This document shows, piece by piece, positions 1-11,541 of a DNA stretch of 64,000 bases (position 1 is its first letter; each line of letters opens with the position of its first letter). A program made the translations under genes and the position numbers. Source of the DNA: Amoebophrya sp. A120 (lineage: Eukaryota; Sar; Dinophyceae; Syndiniales; Amoebophryaceae); NCBI GenBank assembly GCA_905178155.1, contig CAJINV010000004.1:5330258-5394257 (forward strand), in the 5' to 3' direction. The notes under the pieces are model-generated. The model saw nothing but the letters and a program-made list of their open reading frames with translations. It was not told the DNA's origin and made no database searches.

Positions 1-74
1 TAACGTAGTGGAGCGCCCCGTCGCGAAACTCTGCGGCCCAAAACTGCCTGGAGAGGCCTCCGCGTTGCAGCTTC

Positions 75-366
75 TATCCACTGCAAATATGTCATGTCTG
101 GGTCCTCTGGAAGATTGCAAGGTTTGTCATGCAGGTCTCGCATGGCCCATGAGGTCTTGAATGCAGGGCCTTGCATAACAAATTCTGCAGTGAGGTCTCT
201 ATCCTCCGTATCTTCCTGCATGAGAAACTCCCTCTCCACTTGCACTTGGTCGAAGCAAGGTCGGAAGCTTTTGCTAATCACGCTGACGAAACACAGATTT
301 TTGAATGATTCAGATTCAGCATGACAAGTTGCAGTGTTCCAGATCCAGACATATATACATTTGATA
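75..366. mobile_element. Introner, family A
   Basis: Degenerate A ends (TATCCACTGCAAATATG, with a small internal insertion in the repeat; right end CATTTGATA). Flanks GCTTC/GGTTC. Splits MSP-1 CLN|LQRGGL. Confidence 0.8.
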
Positions 367-421
367 GGTTCAAACACACACTGATGTCCGAGGCGATTAT
401 ATTGGTCCCGGACCCCCATCG

Positions 422-638
422 TATGCAAGAAAAAAGCTGTGATGTAGGTGTAACTCTGTAATGCAGAAAATGCAAGAGAGTTACGCCTGTCATGCCAGAC
501 AGCCACGCAGTCCTCTTCCCATGTGTGTTAGTTTTCCCTTACAAGCCACGCATGACAGGATTTTTGTTTCATGTAGAGCAACTCTGTGATGCTGTCAGCC
601 AAAGAAAGTTACACTAACACAGTTTTTTTTCTTGGGTA
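422..638. mobile_element. Introner, family H
   Basis: TATGCAAGAAAAAAGCTGTG at the left and CACAGTTTTTTTTCTTGGGTA-type right end. Flanks CATCG/CCTCG. Splits MSP-1 SSRG|GSGTNI. Confidence 0.8.
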
Positions 639-856
639 CCTCGAGAGGAAAAATCGTACTCCGGTCTCAGCAACACCTGCGCCGCTGTGACCCAAGCGGC
701 GCCCGAGAATGTGGCAGACAGAGCTCGCACCGAGACAAGCGTGCCGACCATAGGCTCGGCTAGCAGGTTGCAGTCGCTCATGCGGTAGTAAACGAAGTCC
801 GGGTTGACGGAAGGCGTGCAGCCATCCTGAAAAAGCCAACACTCGCCGTTGCTTCC

Positions 857-1138
857 TATTGAATGTAAAAACGTCGTGGCTCCCACCCTGGACTCAAGTT
901 CTTGGAAACTTAGCAACACAAATGGTCCAAAAGCTTTGGAAGTAACGCATGGCGCATCACAAATTCTGTCAATCTTATACTTTTTATACTTATTAATACA
1001 GCATTACAAATTCCAAAACACGACGTAGAAATGTCGCTCATGCTCATGGGGATGCGCATTACAAACGTTCGCGTACCTGTACATGCAAATCTGCCTGACA
1101 AGAACTATGGGCGGGCGGGAACGTCTTTACTGAGGATA
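857..1138. mobile_element. Introner, family B
   Basis: Right end ACGTCTTTACTGAGGATA matches B; left end diverged. TSD no longer clear. Removal joins FFTR|TNGECW inside a PAN module of MSP-1. Confidence 0.75.
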
Positions 1139-1836
1139 GTTCTCGTGAAAAACCCACCGCAATTTGGGGTGTTCGCGCACTGGTAGCGGCACTCGGCGAC
1201 GCTGTAAACCCGATCGTTGTAATAAATGCCCGACCCGAGCTGCTTGTCGTTCATATTCGCGCAGGCGCCCTGGAAGGTGGAGGGGCAGGAGGTCCCATCG
1301 ACGCGGGGCACGTACGCCTTACACTTTGCCTGGTTTTGCGCCATACTCCAGTGCTGCCATCCTGCCGCCGAGGATTGCGTACAGCCGTCCACAAAGTACA
1401 TAGCCTGCGCCTGCCCGTTGTTCTGGTTGCGAAACATCGCCACGCAGTTGTTGTCGTAGCCGCGGCCCCGACAAAACAGGTCGTAGTCGGTAATCTTGGT
1501 GTTGGCAACATTGGTCTGGTCCACCGTGGCAATGTCACTACCCGCGATCGCGAGGGAGTTAAATTCGTTGCACGCCCCGCCCCACACCGCGGGGCAAACG
1601 CGGCCCTTCAGCTGACACTGATTTAAGGAGTATTTTCTCCACCACGGCCCAATCCACCACGTGCAGCCCGAAGAGAGAAGATCGCACGTACTGCCTGCGC
1701 CTGTGCCGACAATGAAGTCCGCGCAACCATCCGTCATCGCGCACAGATACCGGCACTCCTCCTTCGAGTAAGGTCGGTCTGAGAAGAGACCGACCCTTTT
1801 GTCCTGCCATTGGCCGCAGCCACTTGTCATTCGGAT

Positions 1837-1843
1837 TACGGGG
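1837..1843. repeat. Target-site duplication of the copia element, left copy
   Basis: TACGGGG directly precedes the element end TGTGGAG. The same 7 bases recur at 11800-11806 after the other end. Copia elements usually duplicate 5 bp, so CGGGG may be the true TSD with two chance matches. Confidence 0.7.
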
Positions 1844-2266
1844 TGTGGAGCGAAAGTGCGAAGACGAACCACACAGAAAAGACTCACTACCAGTCGGGAA
1901 CAATATCCAAAGGGATGCAGTTGGTCTCTCAAATAGGGATAGCCGGAAGGTTGAGGCTAGTCCCCAATTACTGCGCAGATTCTTAGCATTCACGGTATGC
2001 AATATAACTCAAGGCCTGTACGTATTCTTTCAGAGGGTGTCTTGGGTAAGTCTTCCACCCTGCTGGTTTTAAGGTCGTCCTGCTTCTTGTCCCGACCACC
2101 CCCAGAGCGGTGGCCGTGAAACAGCTTCGCACTAGTTCCGGGATCATTTAGGTCATTGGCTTCCTTGTGTTTCCTTCAGGATCTCTCTCAAGATTGTAAA
2201 GCTCATTTATTGGATCACTGGACAGGAGTGAAGCTACGCTGCGAATGGTTCGTCATTTATTTGCCA
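1844..2266 (-). repeat. 3' LTR of the copia element
   Basis: About 423 bp, + strand from TGTGGAGCG to TTGCCA (TG...CA). It aligns along its whole length with 9041-9211 plus 11542-11799. It is the uninterrupted copy and so shows the LTR before the 2.3-kb insertion at TAACTC (2005-2010). Confidence 0.85.
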
Positions 2267-2286
2267 TGGTCCCCCTCACTCCTGGC
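2267..2286 (-). promoter_or_regulatory. Polypurine tract of the copia element
   Basis: The plus strand reads CCCCCTCACTCCT next to the LTR border, so the element strand is a purine run (AGGAGTGAGGGGG). This is where plus-strand synthesis of an LTR retrotransposon is primed. Confidence 0.6.
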
Positions 2287-2720
2287 AATGTCCATACTAA
2301 CAGATAAAACGGAGTAGGTCGCTATCGGTTGCAGGTGCTTTGATATAAAAGAAACAAGCAGAATGAGTTTGCAGCGAGTAGCTGAAACCTGTAAAATTTT
2401 CGCCAAGTAAAGCTGTCTTAGTTTGCTTGCTCAAGGCCTTCAAAATATCTCCATCTCCGTCATCGAATCATCCTTCTCGACCTCCGTCCCCCTGTCGGGA
2501 CTTGTCCACTAGCATCCCCGTCGCTCTGTGTTCGTTTTCAATTATCCAGCACGACGATGTTGCTGAGTTTCAGGAATTCATAAAATTCGATTGCGGGGCA
2601 AACTTTAGTCAATCCATTCGGTCGATTGACTTTCGCACTGTGGTGGAGGGGTTTGATGCACTCGCGTAGAGTCAGGTCTTTGATTAATGCATGTCTGACG
2701 TCCCAATGTTTCAGTTGAGA

Positions 2721-3365
2721 CTACGCACCACATGAACCTTGGCTGTAAGTAATCGCAGAACTGTTATCGCGTGCAAGGGTAATTGGAAGCAATAAGCTCT
2801 GGCTAATAAAATACTGACGCCACCAAGTTCGCAGCGAATCCAATACATAGTAGAAACGCGCAGCCATTTTGCTCGCTTCGCTCATGCCATATAATTCGGC
2901 TTCGCTGACGCTTGTAGATACTGAATGCTGAGGCACACTGCGCCAAGCAATTGCGCAACCGTTCAAGGTGATGACTACACCGAAGTTGGATTTTCGGTCC
3001 GAAAACGATGCCCAGTCCGAATCGCTCCAAGACGATAAGCCCAGCCTGTCACCGAAGGTCTCGCGGTTGTTCTTGTACTGCAATCCACGACGTGTCCGCA
3101 GGTATCTAAATAGACGCTTCAGGGCTGCAATGCTTTCAGCACTTGCTTTCACCCTGGCGCAGGCTTTTAGCGCTACTACAATATCTACACGCGTATGAGC
3201 TAAGTACTGCAGACTTCCGGCCATTTCTTGCTTAGGTTTCAAGAGTTTAGGGTCGTCCTCTGTTGCAGAATTCGCGGGAGATTCCATTGGCAACGTGACT
3301 GCTTTCCCAATATCCCCGCCGAATCTCTTCAGAATTTTCTGCGCGCAAACATCTTGGGAGAGCAA
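2721..3365 (-). pseudogene. Copia RNase H domain remnant
   Basis: Conserved copia RNase H pieces are readable: YLAHTR..DI near the start, SDSDWA followed by a DRKS segment, VSEAELYG, and a late ARDNSSAI. These correspond to the Asp/Glu catalytic motifs of the family. The frame differs from the upstream reverse transcriptase ORF, showing a frameshift between them. Confidence 0.8.
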
Positions 3366-4531
3366 AATATCACCCGAGGGAGTACACCCCCACGCCTCAC
3401 AATGCCCAAAACATCATAGACGCGGTAGCGTCCCTCGTCACGTACTGTCTCAGGTTCTAGTTTCAAAACTGGCTTGAGTTTATCACGATACTTCGCGCCT
3501 TCCTCCTTCTTCCCGAAAAGCCAGAAGCTGTCAACAAATACCAAAAGCAAAACCAAGCCACGTTGCCAGAGAGTGGCCTCGATTGGATTGCGTTTCCAGC
3601 CTTGCTCTTCGAGTTTTGAATCCCTGTGGCTTTCCCACGCTTTACTACTTAGGCGCAGGCCGTTCATCGCATAGACTACAACAGCGTAGCGGTAGCTCAA
3701 CTCAGCCTGTAGTCGTGCGTCTAAATCGATAGCAACGCCATCAGTCGGGTAGGGAGCTTGTAAAAAGGCTGACGCAGCATCGCTGGGGAATGCGTACAAT
3801 CCTGGCGCCTGGCACTTAAGCGCTAACAACATGCGCAAAAGGCTAAGATCGGGACTAGAAGCATAAGAATCACACGAAGAAATCTCGTCCATAAATCCAA
3901 GACAAACAATTCTGAATTTGCATCCGCCACAGCGTTTGCGTGGCAGCAGCATCCTGCACGGAATTGGTCTGCTTCTTGACTTTTTAAGGGTTAGAAGTTC
4001 TTCTTCGGTTGCTTGTCTACATACATGCTTGCGGGCTGTGAGCTCCTTCTTGATAGCTGCACGCCATTCGTCGGTAGACGTGTCAAAGTCTTCTCGCTCT
4101 TTTGGTAGGGTTGCGACTTTAAAACAAGTCCCACCCTTTTCCCAGTCTCTAACTACTAAAGGCGCTAGCATAGCAATTAGGGCGCTCTCGTCTATGTGGT
4201 TAAGCTCTTCACTAGTTCTACACCTTTCGGCTATGTCAGCTGCTAGCGTTTGCAGCTGGCCCTCCTTTAGTTCTCTAGTTTCGGGCTGCGCCTCAACTAG
4301 TTCGCGGATTTGCTTCAGCGTCTTTAGGCGCTCTGCATTTCTCAAATGCCATGCTCCACGTACTGGAAGCGTTTCCTCGTTAGCTAGGACACTCCTAAGC
4401 TTCTCAGCTTCTTCGGCTTTTATTCTATCAGATACAGAATCCCTATCATCCTTAGTGAGCCGGAATCTCTTGGAAAGGCCTACGCCTTCCTCCCCGCCTG
4501 AAGCGGCTCGGGGCTCCTCACTGTCTGTCAA
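3329..4531 (-). pseudogene. Copia reverse transcriptase domain remnant
   Basis: A 400-codon ORF with the copia RT order: WRAAIKKEL, LPRK...CKFRIVCLGF, YASSPDLSLLRML, SDAASAFLQAP (first catalytic Asp), YAMNGLRLSSKAW and FVDSFWLFG at 3527-3538. The usual Y/F-V-D-D catalytic pair is here FVDS: the second Asp is replaced by Ser, so the enzyme should be inactive. The ORF ends by running into the RNase H part in another frame. Confidence 0.85.
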
Positions 4532-6223
4532 CAGACTTCACTGGCTGCGACTGCTCCACTGAGTTACTTTTGCCACGCAGGCTGTCCGCGCATCTCTTGG
4601 AATGGGACTCCTCAGGTCGCAGTGCCTGGCTTTTCTCATCAGGACGCAACTCCTGGCTCCCTTTCACTTCGTGCCGCACAGGCTTCCTCTGCTCGCTGGC
4701 AGGATTGTGCCACACAGGCTCCCTCTGCTCACTAGCATGCTTCTGCACGCTGGCAGGCTTCTCCTTGTTACTTCCAGGCCGCACTGGCTGGGCTTCCTCA
4801 AGTTTCGGATCGAGTTCGAATTCGTCCTGATTTACTTTCGTTGGTCTTGTGCCCTTGCGCCTATCCGATGCATCGCTGACGACTTCTCTTTTCGCCTCTT
4901 CTTCAACAAACTCACCGACTGGCGGTAGCCTCTGCCCCACGGGCACCCTGTGCGTCTTGTATAAGATTTTCAACAGCATAGGAGGTAGCAGCATGTCACT
5001 AGCTGTCGCGTGCTTTCTAATATGACTAGCATGCCCGCGGCGATAGTGGCCGTCGTGATCTAGCTACTACAAAAGTTTGTTACTGAGTCCGGGCTGACTT
5101 GTCTATGGATTAGAGTCGCTGGACCCATCCACTCCTTCTTATCTTTATCAAACAACTCCACTAGCTCGCCTTGCTTAACTTCGTCGGACTCTTTGTAGCA
5201 GTTCCTTTGCGTTTCTCGCAGCTTCTTCATTTCGGCCACGAGCTGACTATCAGTTTTAACTTTTTCAATCCAGGCTCTAGCCTCGCAACGCATTTGGTAG
5301 GCTTCTTTTACTTCAGGGTCTTGCATAAGTGCAAGCTGCTGACCGCTTAAGTCCTCAGGGCCAGGGGGCTCCAACTTTTGGGGATTGGTAACCCCCTGAA
5401 CCTGGCACGGACATAGGCCATCTAGTGCGCTAGTTGGTGTCATATTGACAGCGTTAGTGGCTTGCTCGACTAATTTGGGGATAGGAGTGGTTCTCTGTCC
5501 GAATACATATCTGAGCCTGTGCAGAACAGACCTGCAGACTCTATGTCTACGCTCGCAGATACCATTTACCCAAGAGGCTTTGGGGGTTCCGAAGAGTTGC
5601 TAGCCATATAACTGACAAAACTGACGAACTTCAGAACTATCGAACTCCTTGCCTTGGTCGCGTAGGATATTCTTGCCGATAATCCCACACGGCTTGAGGC
5701 TTTCTAGGAGTTTTTTAGTGTCCTGCATTTTCGGGGCGCGCGTCAGTGTATGCGTTTTACTTGCGCGGCTGTGCAGGTTGATAGCATGCAAAACGGCATG
5801 GCTCTTGCCTACGGGCCAAAATGTGTCCAGCGCTACCCAGTCCGTCGGAGATCGAATTGGAATCGATTCCGCCGACCTTATCATGGGGGACGGCCATGGT
5901 CTTAAGGCGTTGCAAGTTATGTTTGCAGAAATGCACAACCAAGCCAGGAGCCTGTGGACTGTTGCCCATGGTTCTAATAATTTCCAATCCCAGACGTTCT
6001 GAAAGGTAGGTAGAAACAAGTTAGCAGCTACTTCGCATATTTTGCTGTATGGCAGGCAAGCGTCCATACTGTGGCGCGTGCTCAGTATCTCGCTTGCAGA
6101 ATTTCTTCGCGGGCATAGTGCGTTCTGGGTGTGGAGAAGCTTTTCGCTTCTTCTTTTTGGGCTTCTTTTTCGACTTTGCTGGGACAGGCTTCCGGCTGTC
6201 TTCTGCTGCGCTATCACTTTCAC
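4518..6223 (-). pseudogene. Copia integrase region remnant
   Basis: Broken across frames. Residues ILRDQGKEFDSSEVRQF near 5610-5660 match the D-x-G-x-E-F part of the integrase core. VALDTFWPVGKSHAVLHAINLHSR fragments near 5760-5830 match the first catalytic Asp region. The later ELVELFDKDKKEWMGPATLI stretch (about 5090-5160) resembles the C-terminal integrase domain. A low-complexity Glu/Lys/Pro linker leads to the RT. Several frameshifts and stops are present. Confidence 0.7.
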
Positions 6224-6634
6224 TCGTTAACTCTCCCACTTCTGTCTCAGGTGCTGCGAGAGTCTCAGGTGCTGCGAGAACCGAATTGCTCTGAGTCACG
6301 TGGCTAAACTGCACCTGTGTACTGTTTTCAACAGGTTCAGAACCTTTCGCGGTCTGGCGTGAGTCGAGTCCGCAAATTTGTCCACTTTTTAAGCAAATCG
6401 CGGCGAGACTCTGGATTTCTTCACTGCTGATTTCGAACGTTCTGGCCTGTGTAGTTAGGGGGCCAGCTGACACGGTTACTGGCTCATCGAAAAAGGCTGC
6501 CACTGTTTTCAGCTTGCTCTTGACCTCGTCGCTGATGACAGGGCAGAGCATTACAAGTTGCTTGCTCCGATTCATTCGAATTTCATTGATGATCTCCGAA
6601 GTGGAGAGGTTTGCTCCGTCTATTTCGTACCAAG

Positions 6635-7693
6635 CTAGTCTAGCATCACTACCAAAACCAACAAAGCTACTGAAATGATCAAAATTAGCGCACCAGAGTG
6701 ACTCCATAAGCTCCTGCGTGTTCGTGACAGAGCACTTCTCCACCGGATTCGCCACCAAGGAAGTGCATCGGAATCTTGACCGTAGTGAATCCTCCCAGGA
6801 TATGCGTGGGGAACTTGCTGAAGAAATTCATGCTGTCGATGGATACCGGAAAGCCGTTCACTTTTCCGCAAAAGATCCAGTGATAGGAGGGTCTTCGAAC
6901 CCAGGGGCTTCACGTCGACCACGTTCTTGAACATGCAACCCGTCGGGCCCCACATGTCTCCGACGGTACGACTTTCGCATACAAAACCGCTCGCAGTCGA
7001 GAAAGTCAGCTTCGTGTCTGCCGGGCGCAAGGAGTGCAACAAACTTAAGTCGCCACGCATGTGCCGGCTTGCACACGAGTCCACCAACAGGATGCAGCCC
7101 ACCACATTCGCACCGTGGGCAGTCTGTGTTGCGAAGCACTGCAAGCGCTCGGACTTTTTAGTGATTTCAATGCACGGGGCTGCCATGTAGTGCCCATAGC
7201 CATTTTGTTGCTGCGGCGGCTGCCACACCTGCTGGGCTGGGAGGCTGTTCTGCTGTTGCTGCTGCTGCAGTGGGTACGCCTGCTGCTGCGGCGGCTGGTA
7301 GACTTGCTGCTGTTGCTGCGGCTGTCCACCTTGGTTATTGTGGTTTCCCTGGTTCTGGTGGCTGTTGCCGTTGTTCGACTTCGTGGCCGCGGCGTACGAG
7401 CTGCCATTCTTGTAAATTCCGCTGGCTTCGTCGCGCTTTTTGTCACGGCATTCGGCAATGAAGTGTCCGGGGCGCTTGCAATAGTGGCAAGCACGGTCGC
7501 CCTTCTTGCCTTTGCCCTTTCCACTCTTCTGGCCGTGCTTTCCGCCACCCTTGCCTTTCCTGCCGACGAAGAGAGCTCCTTCAGCGTTTTCACGCTTGGC
7601 CGGGGGCTTCCACTGCGCCTGTGCCTTCGCGATACTGGTCGCAAGCTCGGAGAGGGTCTTGGGGCGATCATTGATAATGATCTTGCGCACCAT
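6635..7693 (-). pseudogene. Copia gag zinc knuckle and protease remnant
   Basis: Basic Gly/Lys-rich start, then a CCHC zinc knuckle CHYCKRPGHFIAEC (about 7448-7489), a Gln/Pro-rich spacer, and the protease motif LVDSCASRHM (7058-7088). Copia proteases usually have D-[ST]-G-A at this place; here it is D-S-C-A. The reading frame drifts after about 6870. Confidence 0.85.
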
Positions 7694-8911
7694 TTCCGTA
7701 CAGTTGCGACGGGCAACACGGATGGATCACCTCGCGCGTGGCGATAGCTCCAGCTGGCAAAGCAGAATGCTTTTGCTGGAATTCGCGGAACCACTCGGAC
7801 GGCCTCTGCTTCTTCCCGTCCGTAATGCATTTCTCCAAACCTTCCGTCAGCAGGTCCTCGTCGCCATATTCCTCACGGAAAACGTCGCAGATCCGGTCGA
7901 GCTTTTCCGCTGCGCTCCGGATGTCTTTCAGCTCGGGCCGCTTGGTGATGGCCCGGTAGGTCCGCAACATGTCGACACAGGATGTCTTACCCTCGACATT
8001 CGCAGTGAAGTCTTTCGCGTCATGCTTCTCGCCACAGACAAACTCCCAACCATTCCCACATGGGCATCGTGGGACTCTCGGCGAAATTGGGGACCTTGGT
8101 CAAGGCGTTCTTGTTATCCTTCTTGCGCTTTTTCTTCTTCTTCTTCTTCTCGCCATCGTCTTCCTTTTCACTGCTAGAACCGGAATCGGAAGACGAATAA
8201 ACTTTCAGAAGTTGAAGAGAACCGCTTGCGCTTCTTGTCTTTCTTCTTCTGATTGCGCACTGGGCTGCGATTCTATCTTCTGCTCCTGGACTTTGGCAAG
8301 CTGCTCCTCCTTCATTCTCCTTTTTCGCTTGGGAGAGCTGTTCCGTCAGCTCCCACTTCAATTTGTTCGCGGCGTTGACTTGCTCCGGCAGTTGCTCCTT
8401 CTCGCGCTCCTTCTGGACGCGTTCCACCTCGGCTTTTTCACGCTTTTCGCGCTCCGGGTCCGCCTTTTCCGCCATCGTACCGAGCTGCTGCTGAATTTCG
8501 GTGGCGGCGTTTTCGCGTTTTGCTTCCGCCTGCTCTGCCGCTTCGTCGAGTTGCTTCCGCAGCTCAGCAAGGTCGCTGGCGCGCTTTTCTTCCGCCTGCT
8601 GCGCCTGCAGTTTCGCGGCTTCCGCCTCATCCTGAAGCTGTTTGCAGTTGTTCTCGCGATTGGTTTTCTCGCTGTCGCGATGCAAATAATTCTGCTCGAG
8701 GTTGCTCTTCTGCTGCGCCCAAATTCTGCAACTCCTTTTTGGTTTTCGAGAATTCCTCACGCTCGGCAACGCCGAAGGTGCTCCCGCCAGTACTCGGGTT
8801 CCGGGGGTTCTTGATTTTGTCGCCAGTAGGAGTCTGCGGCGCGGTGGTTTCCGGCTGCTGGATAGCAGCTTGCTGCCCTTCGGCTCCGGTATTCTTGTTT
8901 CCGCCGTTCAT
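7668..8911 (-). pseudogene. Copia gag N-terminal region remnant
   Basis: Three overlapping frames give a Met start at 8911 (about 260 bases downstream of the 5' LTR's inner edge at 9041), a long Glu/Ala/Lys/Gln coiled coil (about 8330-8650), a Ser/Asp-rich then poly-Lys stretch (about 8110-8200), and a helical part containing FREEYGDEDLLTEGLEKC (about 7830-7880). Frameshifts near 8700, 8020 and 7680 break it. Position and composition support gag. Confidence 0.65.
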
Positions 8912-9020
8912 CCCGTTCCTGTTCTTCTTTTGCTTTTTCCGCTTATTACTGCCGCTGGTAGTGCTCGTTTTTTACTGCGGTGTGGTCGCTTAGTTAGTTT
9001 ACTGCAATGCAATTTAGGAT

Positions 9021-9040
9021 GCATTTTGGGCTCATAACTC
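9021..9040 (-). promoter_or_regulatory. Copia primer-binding site, initiator-tRNA-Met anticodon half type
   Basis: Plus-strand GGGCTCATAACTC (9028-9040) abuts the LTR start TGCTAAGCG at 9041. It is nearly the anticodon stem-loop of eukaryotic initiator tRNA-Met (CAT anticodon inside). Drosophila copia is primed by a cleaved half of that tRNA, and this site fits the same mode. It does not begin with the TGG expected for an intact tRNA 3' end. Confidence 0.7.
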
Positions 9041-9211
9041 TGCTAAGCGAAAGCGCGAAGACGAACCACACAGAGCAGACCCAATACCAGTTGGGAACAA
9101 TACCCAAAGGGTGGGACGCAGTTGGTTTTTCAAATAGGGATAGCCGTAAGGTTGAGGCTAATCCCCAATCACTGTACAGATTCATAGCATTCACGGCATG
9201 CAATATAACTC
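9041..9211 (-). repeat. 5' LTR of the copia element, first part
   Basis: Begins TGCTAAGCGAAAG, homologous to 1844-2010, and ends at TAACTC where the inserted block starts. The rest of the LTR resumes at 11542. Confidence 0.85.
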
Positions 9212-9499
9212 CTATAAGCGGGGGCGGTTAAAACTTTGCGACGGGGAGGAAAATCGTCCACGCCGAAACTTTTTTCACACTTTTCAAACTTTCCAAAAAT
9301 TTCGCGACTTGCGAAATCGCTCACCGCCCACCGCTCAACTCCCATCGCCCAACTCGCAAAGTCCGTCTCCCATCGCCCAATTCGCAAATCCCATCGCCAA
9401 ACTCGCCACCAACCCCATCGCTTAGCACCCAACCCCCGCCGCCCACTTACCAGCTCCCAACCTTCATCGCCCAACCGCCATCGCTCAACTCTCATCGCC

Positions 9500-10120
9500 C
9501 AACTATTTTGCAACGCAAAATATTTTGCGCCTCGCAATATTTTGCGAATCAAAATACTCTGCAACGCAAAATATTTTGCAACTCCAAATATTTCGCGACT
9601 CGAATTACTTTGCAACGCAAAATATTTTGGAAGTCGGAATATTTTGCAACTCCGAATATTTTCCAACCCTCGGGAAATATTCTGACCAGAAAATATTTCG
9701 CAACAACCCCCGAAAAAACCGCCTCCCCCGTTTTTGCAGCTTTGAAAGCGGGGGGCATGGGGAGGGCAGAAGACACGGGCTCCCAACTTCCGTCGCCCGA
9801 TTGCCAACCTTCATCGCCCAGCCCCCAACTTTCATCGCCCAACCCCCATCGCTTCGCTCGCATCTATTTTGCAACGCAAAACGTTTTGCCAATTAAAATA
9901 CTTTACAAAGCGAAATACTCTGCGACGCAAAATATTTCGCAACTCAAAATATTTCGCAACTCGAAACATTTTGCAACGCAAAATATTTCGCAAGCCAAAA
10001 AATTTTGCAAGTCGAAACATTTTGCAAGTCGGAATATTTTGCAAGCCAAAAAATTTCGCAAGTCGAAGTATTTTGCAAGTCGAAATATTTTGCAGCCCTC
10101 GCAAATTATTATGACCAGGA
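9500..10120. repeat. Palindromic AT-rich array, two blocks
   Basis: Many copies of GCAACGCAAAATATTTTGC-type units with alternating GCAAGTCGAAATATTTTGC variants, in blocks at about 9500-9700 and 9866-10115. Each block is followed by a near-identical TTTTTGCAGCTTTGAAAGCG segment, so a larger unit was duplicated. Confidence 0.8.
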
Positions 10121-10179
10121 AATATCTCGCAACAACCTTCCAACGAAGCCGCTTCTTCCGTTTTTGCAGCTTTGAAAGC

Positions 10180-10740
10180 GGGGGGCACGGGGGGGGCGGG
10201 AAACACGGGGAAAACGTACGGGAAGCACGGGGAAGGCTGGAAGCACAGGAAAAGCGGGATGCCCAGGAAAGGCGGGGAGCACAGGAAAAGCGGGAAGCAC
10301 GGGGAAAACGGAAAGCACGGGGAAGACTGGAAGCACGGGGAAAGCGGGAAGCACGGGGAAAGCGGGAAGCACGGGGAAAGCGGGAAGCACGGGAAAACGG
10401 GAAGCGCGGGGAAGGCGGGAAGCATCAGCCCACGGGGAAAGCCGCCCGCCCGCGCCACAGCACCAGACGAGCAGCTGCCCACCACCCATCCCCGGCGCCC
10501 TCCCTCTGTTCACGAGGAGAACGGCAGAGGGCGCCGCCGTCCGCCGCCTCTTGGAGGCAGGCAAGCACGGGGAAAGCGGGAGCACGGGGAAAGCGGGGAA
10601 CACGGGGGAAGCGGGAAGCACGGGGAAAACGGGAAGCACGGGGAAAGCGGGAAGCACGGGGAAGGCAGGGGGCACGGGGAAGGCGGGAAACACGGGGGAG
10701 GCGGCCGGGAAGCGCGGGGAAGCCGGGGGGCGCGGGGATG
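10180..10740. repeat. GC-rich minisatellite
   Basis: Tandem units of about 18 bp related to GGGGAAAGCGGGAAGCAC, in two runs (about 10180-10430 and 10560-10740), separated by a segment containing GTTCACGAGGAGAACGGC that recurs in diverged form near 10830. Confidence 0.85.
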
Positions 10741-11541
10741 GTTGGAAAGCGAAAGCACCGGCCCAGGGGGAAAGCCGCGCCCAAGCACCAGGCGAGCAGC
10801 TGCCCACCACCCTCTCCCGGCGCCGTCCCACTGTTCACGACGAGACGGGCAGACCGAGGGCGCCGCCGCCCGCCGCCCCTTGGAGCGAGGCTGGCTGGCT
10901 GCGCGCGAGAAGAGGCGGGGGCGGAAGAGATTGCGCGCGAGCTAACGCGTGGGGCGCCGCTGTTGTCCGGGGGTGCGGGGAGAGGGTGGCGGGCCCCTGC
11001 GCCTGGAGAGTAGGCTAGAAATGCCCCGCCCCGGCGCCCGCCCTCTATCCACGCGCGTGGCAGGGGCCACAGCGAGCCAGCCAGCCTTTGTTCTGCAAGG
11101 CTGCGCGCGGGAGAAGAAGGGGCGGCGGCGCCAGGGCGTGCAGGAGCGGGGCGCACCGGCAGGCTTCACGGACGCGCCCACACAACAGACGCGCGGACGG
11201 GGCGCCACGCGCCAGCGCCGTGCATTGCGCGGGCTGTTTTCCTGCTTCCTTCCCTCGTCCTCTGGCGCCCGCCCGCTGCCACGCTTTGCGTAGCGTTGTT
11301 GGGCCTAAGGCTTGCCGCCTCAGAAACGCGCGCCCAATGCGGGCGGGGTCCTCGCGCTCGCACAACGACGGGAACCACGGGCGCCATGGCGCTCCGCCTT
11401 CGTTCTTTCAGCACGAAGCGGCGCAGGGGCTTGGCCCCACCCTGCATCAAAAATCTTTTCCCTTGCCCACCCTCTGACGTTTTTCTTTCCCCCCTGTCAA
11501 CTCGTTCACCCCCCCACTGCGCGACATAAGCTGCGGCCTTG

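Larger units (their letters stand above)
9212..11541. mobile_element. 2.33-kb GC-rich repeat insertion inside the 5' LTR
   Basis: The LTR is continuous across TAACTC in the other copy (2005-2010). Here TAACTC occurs at 9206-9211 and again at 11542-11547, a 6-bp target duplication around foreign sequence. The insert consists of CATCGCCCAACT repeats, CGCAAAATATTTTGC arrays, GGGGAAAGCGGGAAGCAC minisatellites and a CpG-rich right third. I see no terminal inverted repeats and no protein domain; a 501-codon plus-strand ORF (9508-11013) is repeat-derived. Confidence 0.75.

Noticed and set aside
7045-7830. 261-codon Arg/Ser-rich minus-strand ORF
   Set aside because: Overlaps the gag zinc knuckle and protease ORF in another frame and lacks their motifs.
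7969-8814. 281-codon plus-strand ORF with hydrophobic runs
   Set aside because: It is the antisense of the copia gag coiled coil and poly-Lys region.
9508-11013. 501-codon plus-strand ORF
   Set aside because: It consists of translated minisatellite and palindromic repeats inside the LTR insertion; composition is repetitive Gly/Lys/Arg/Glu with no domain.
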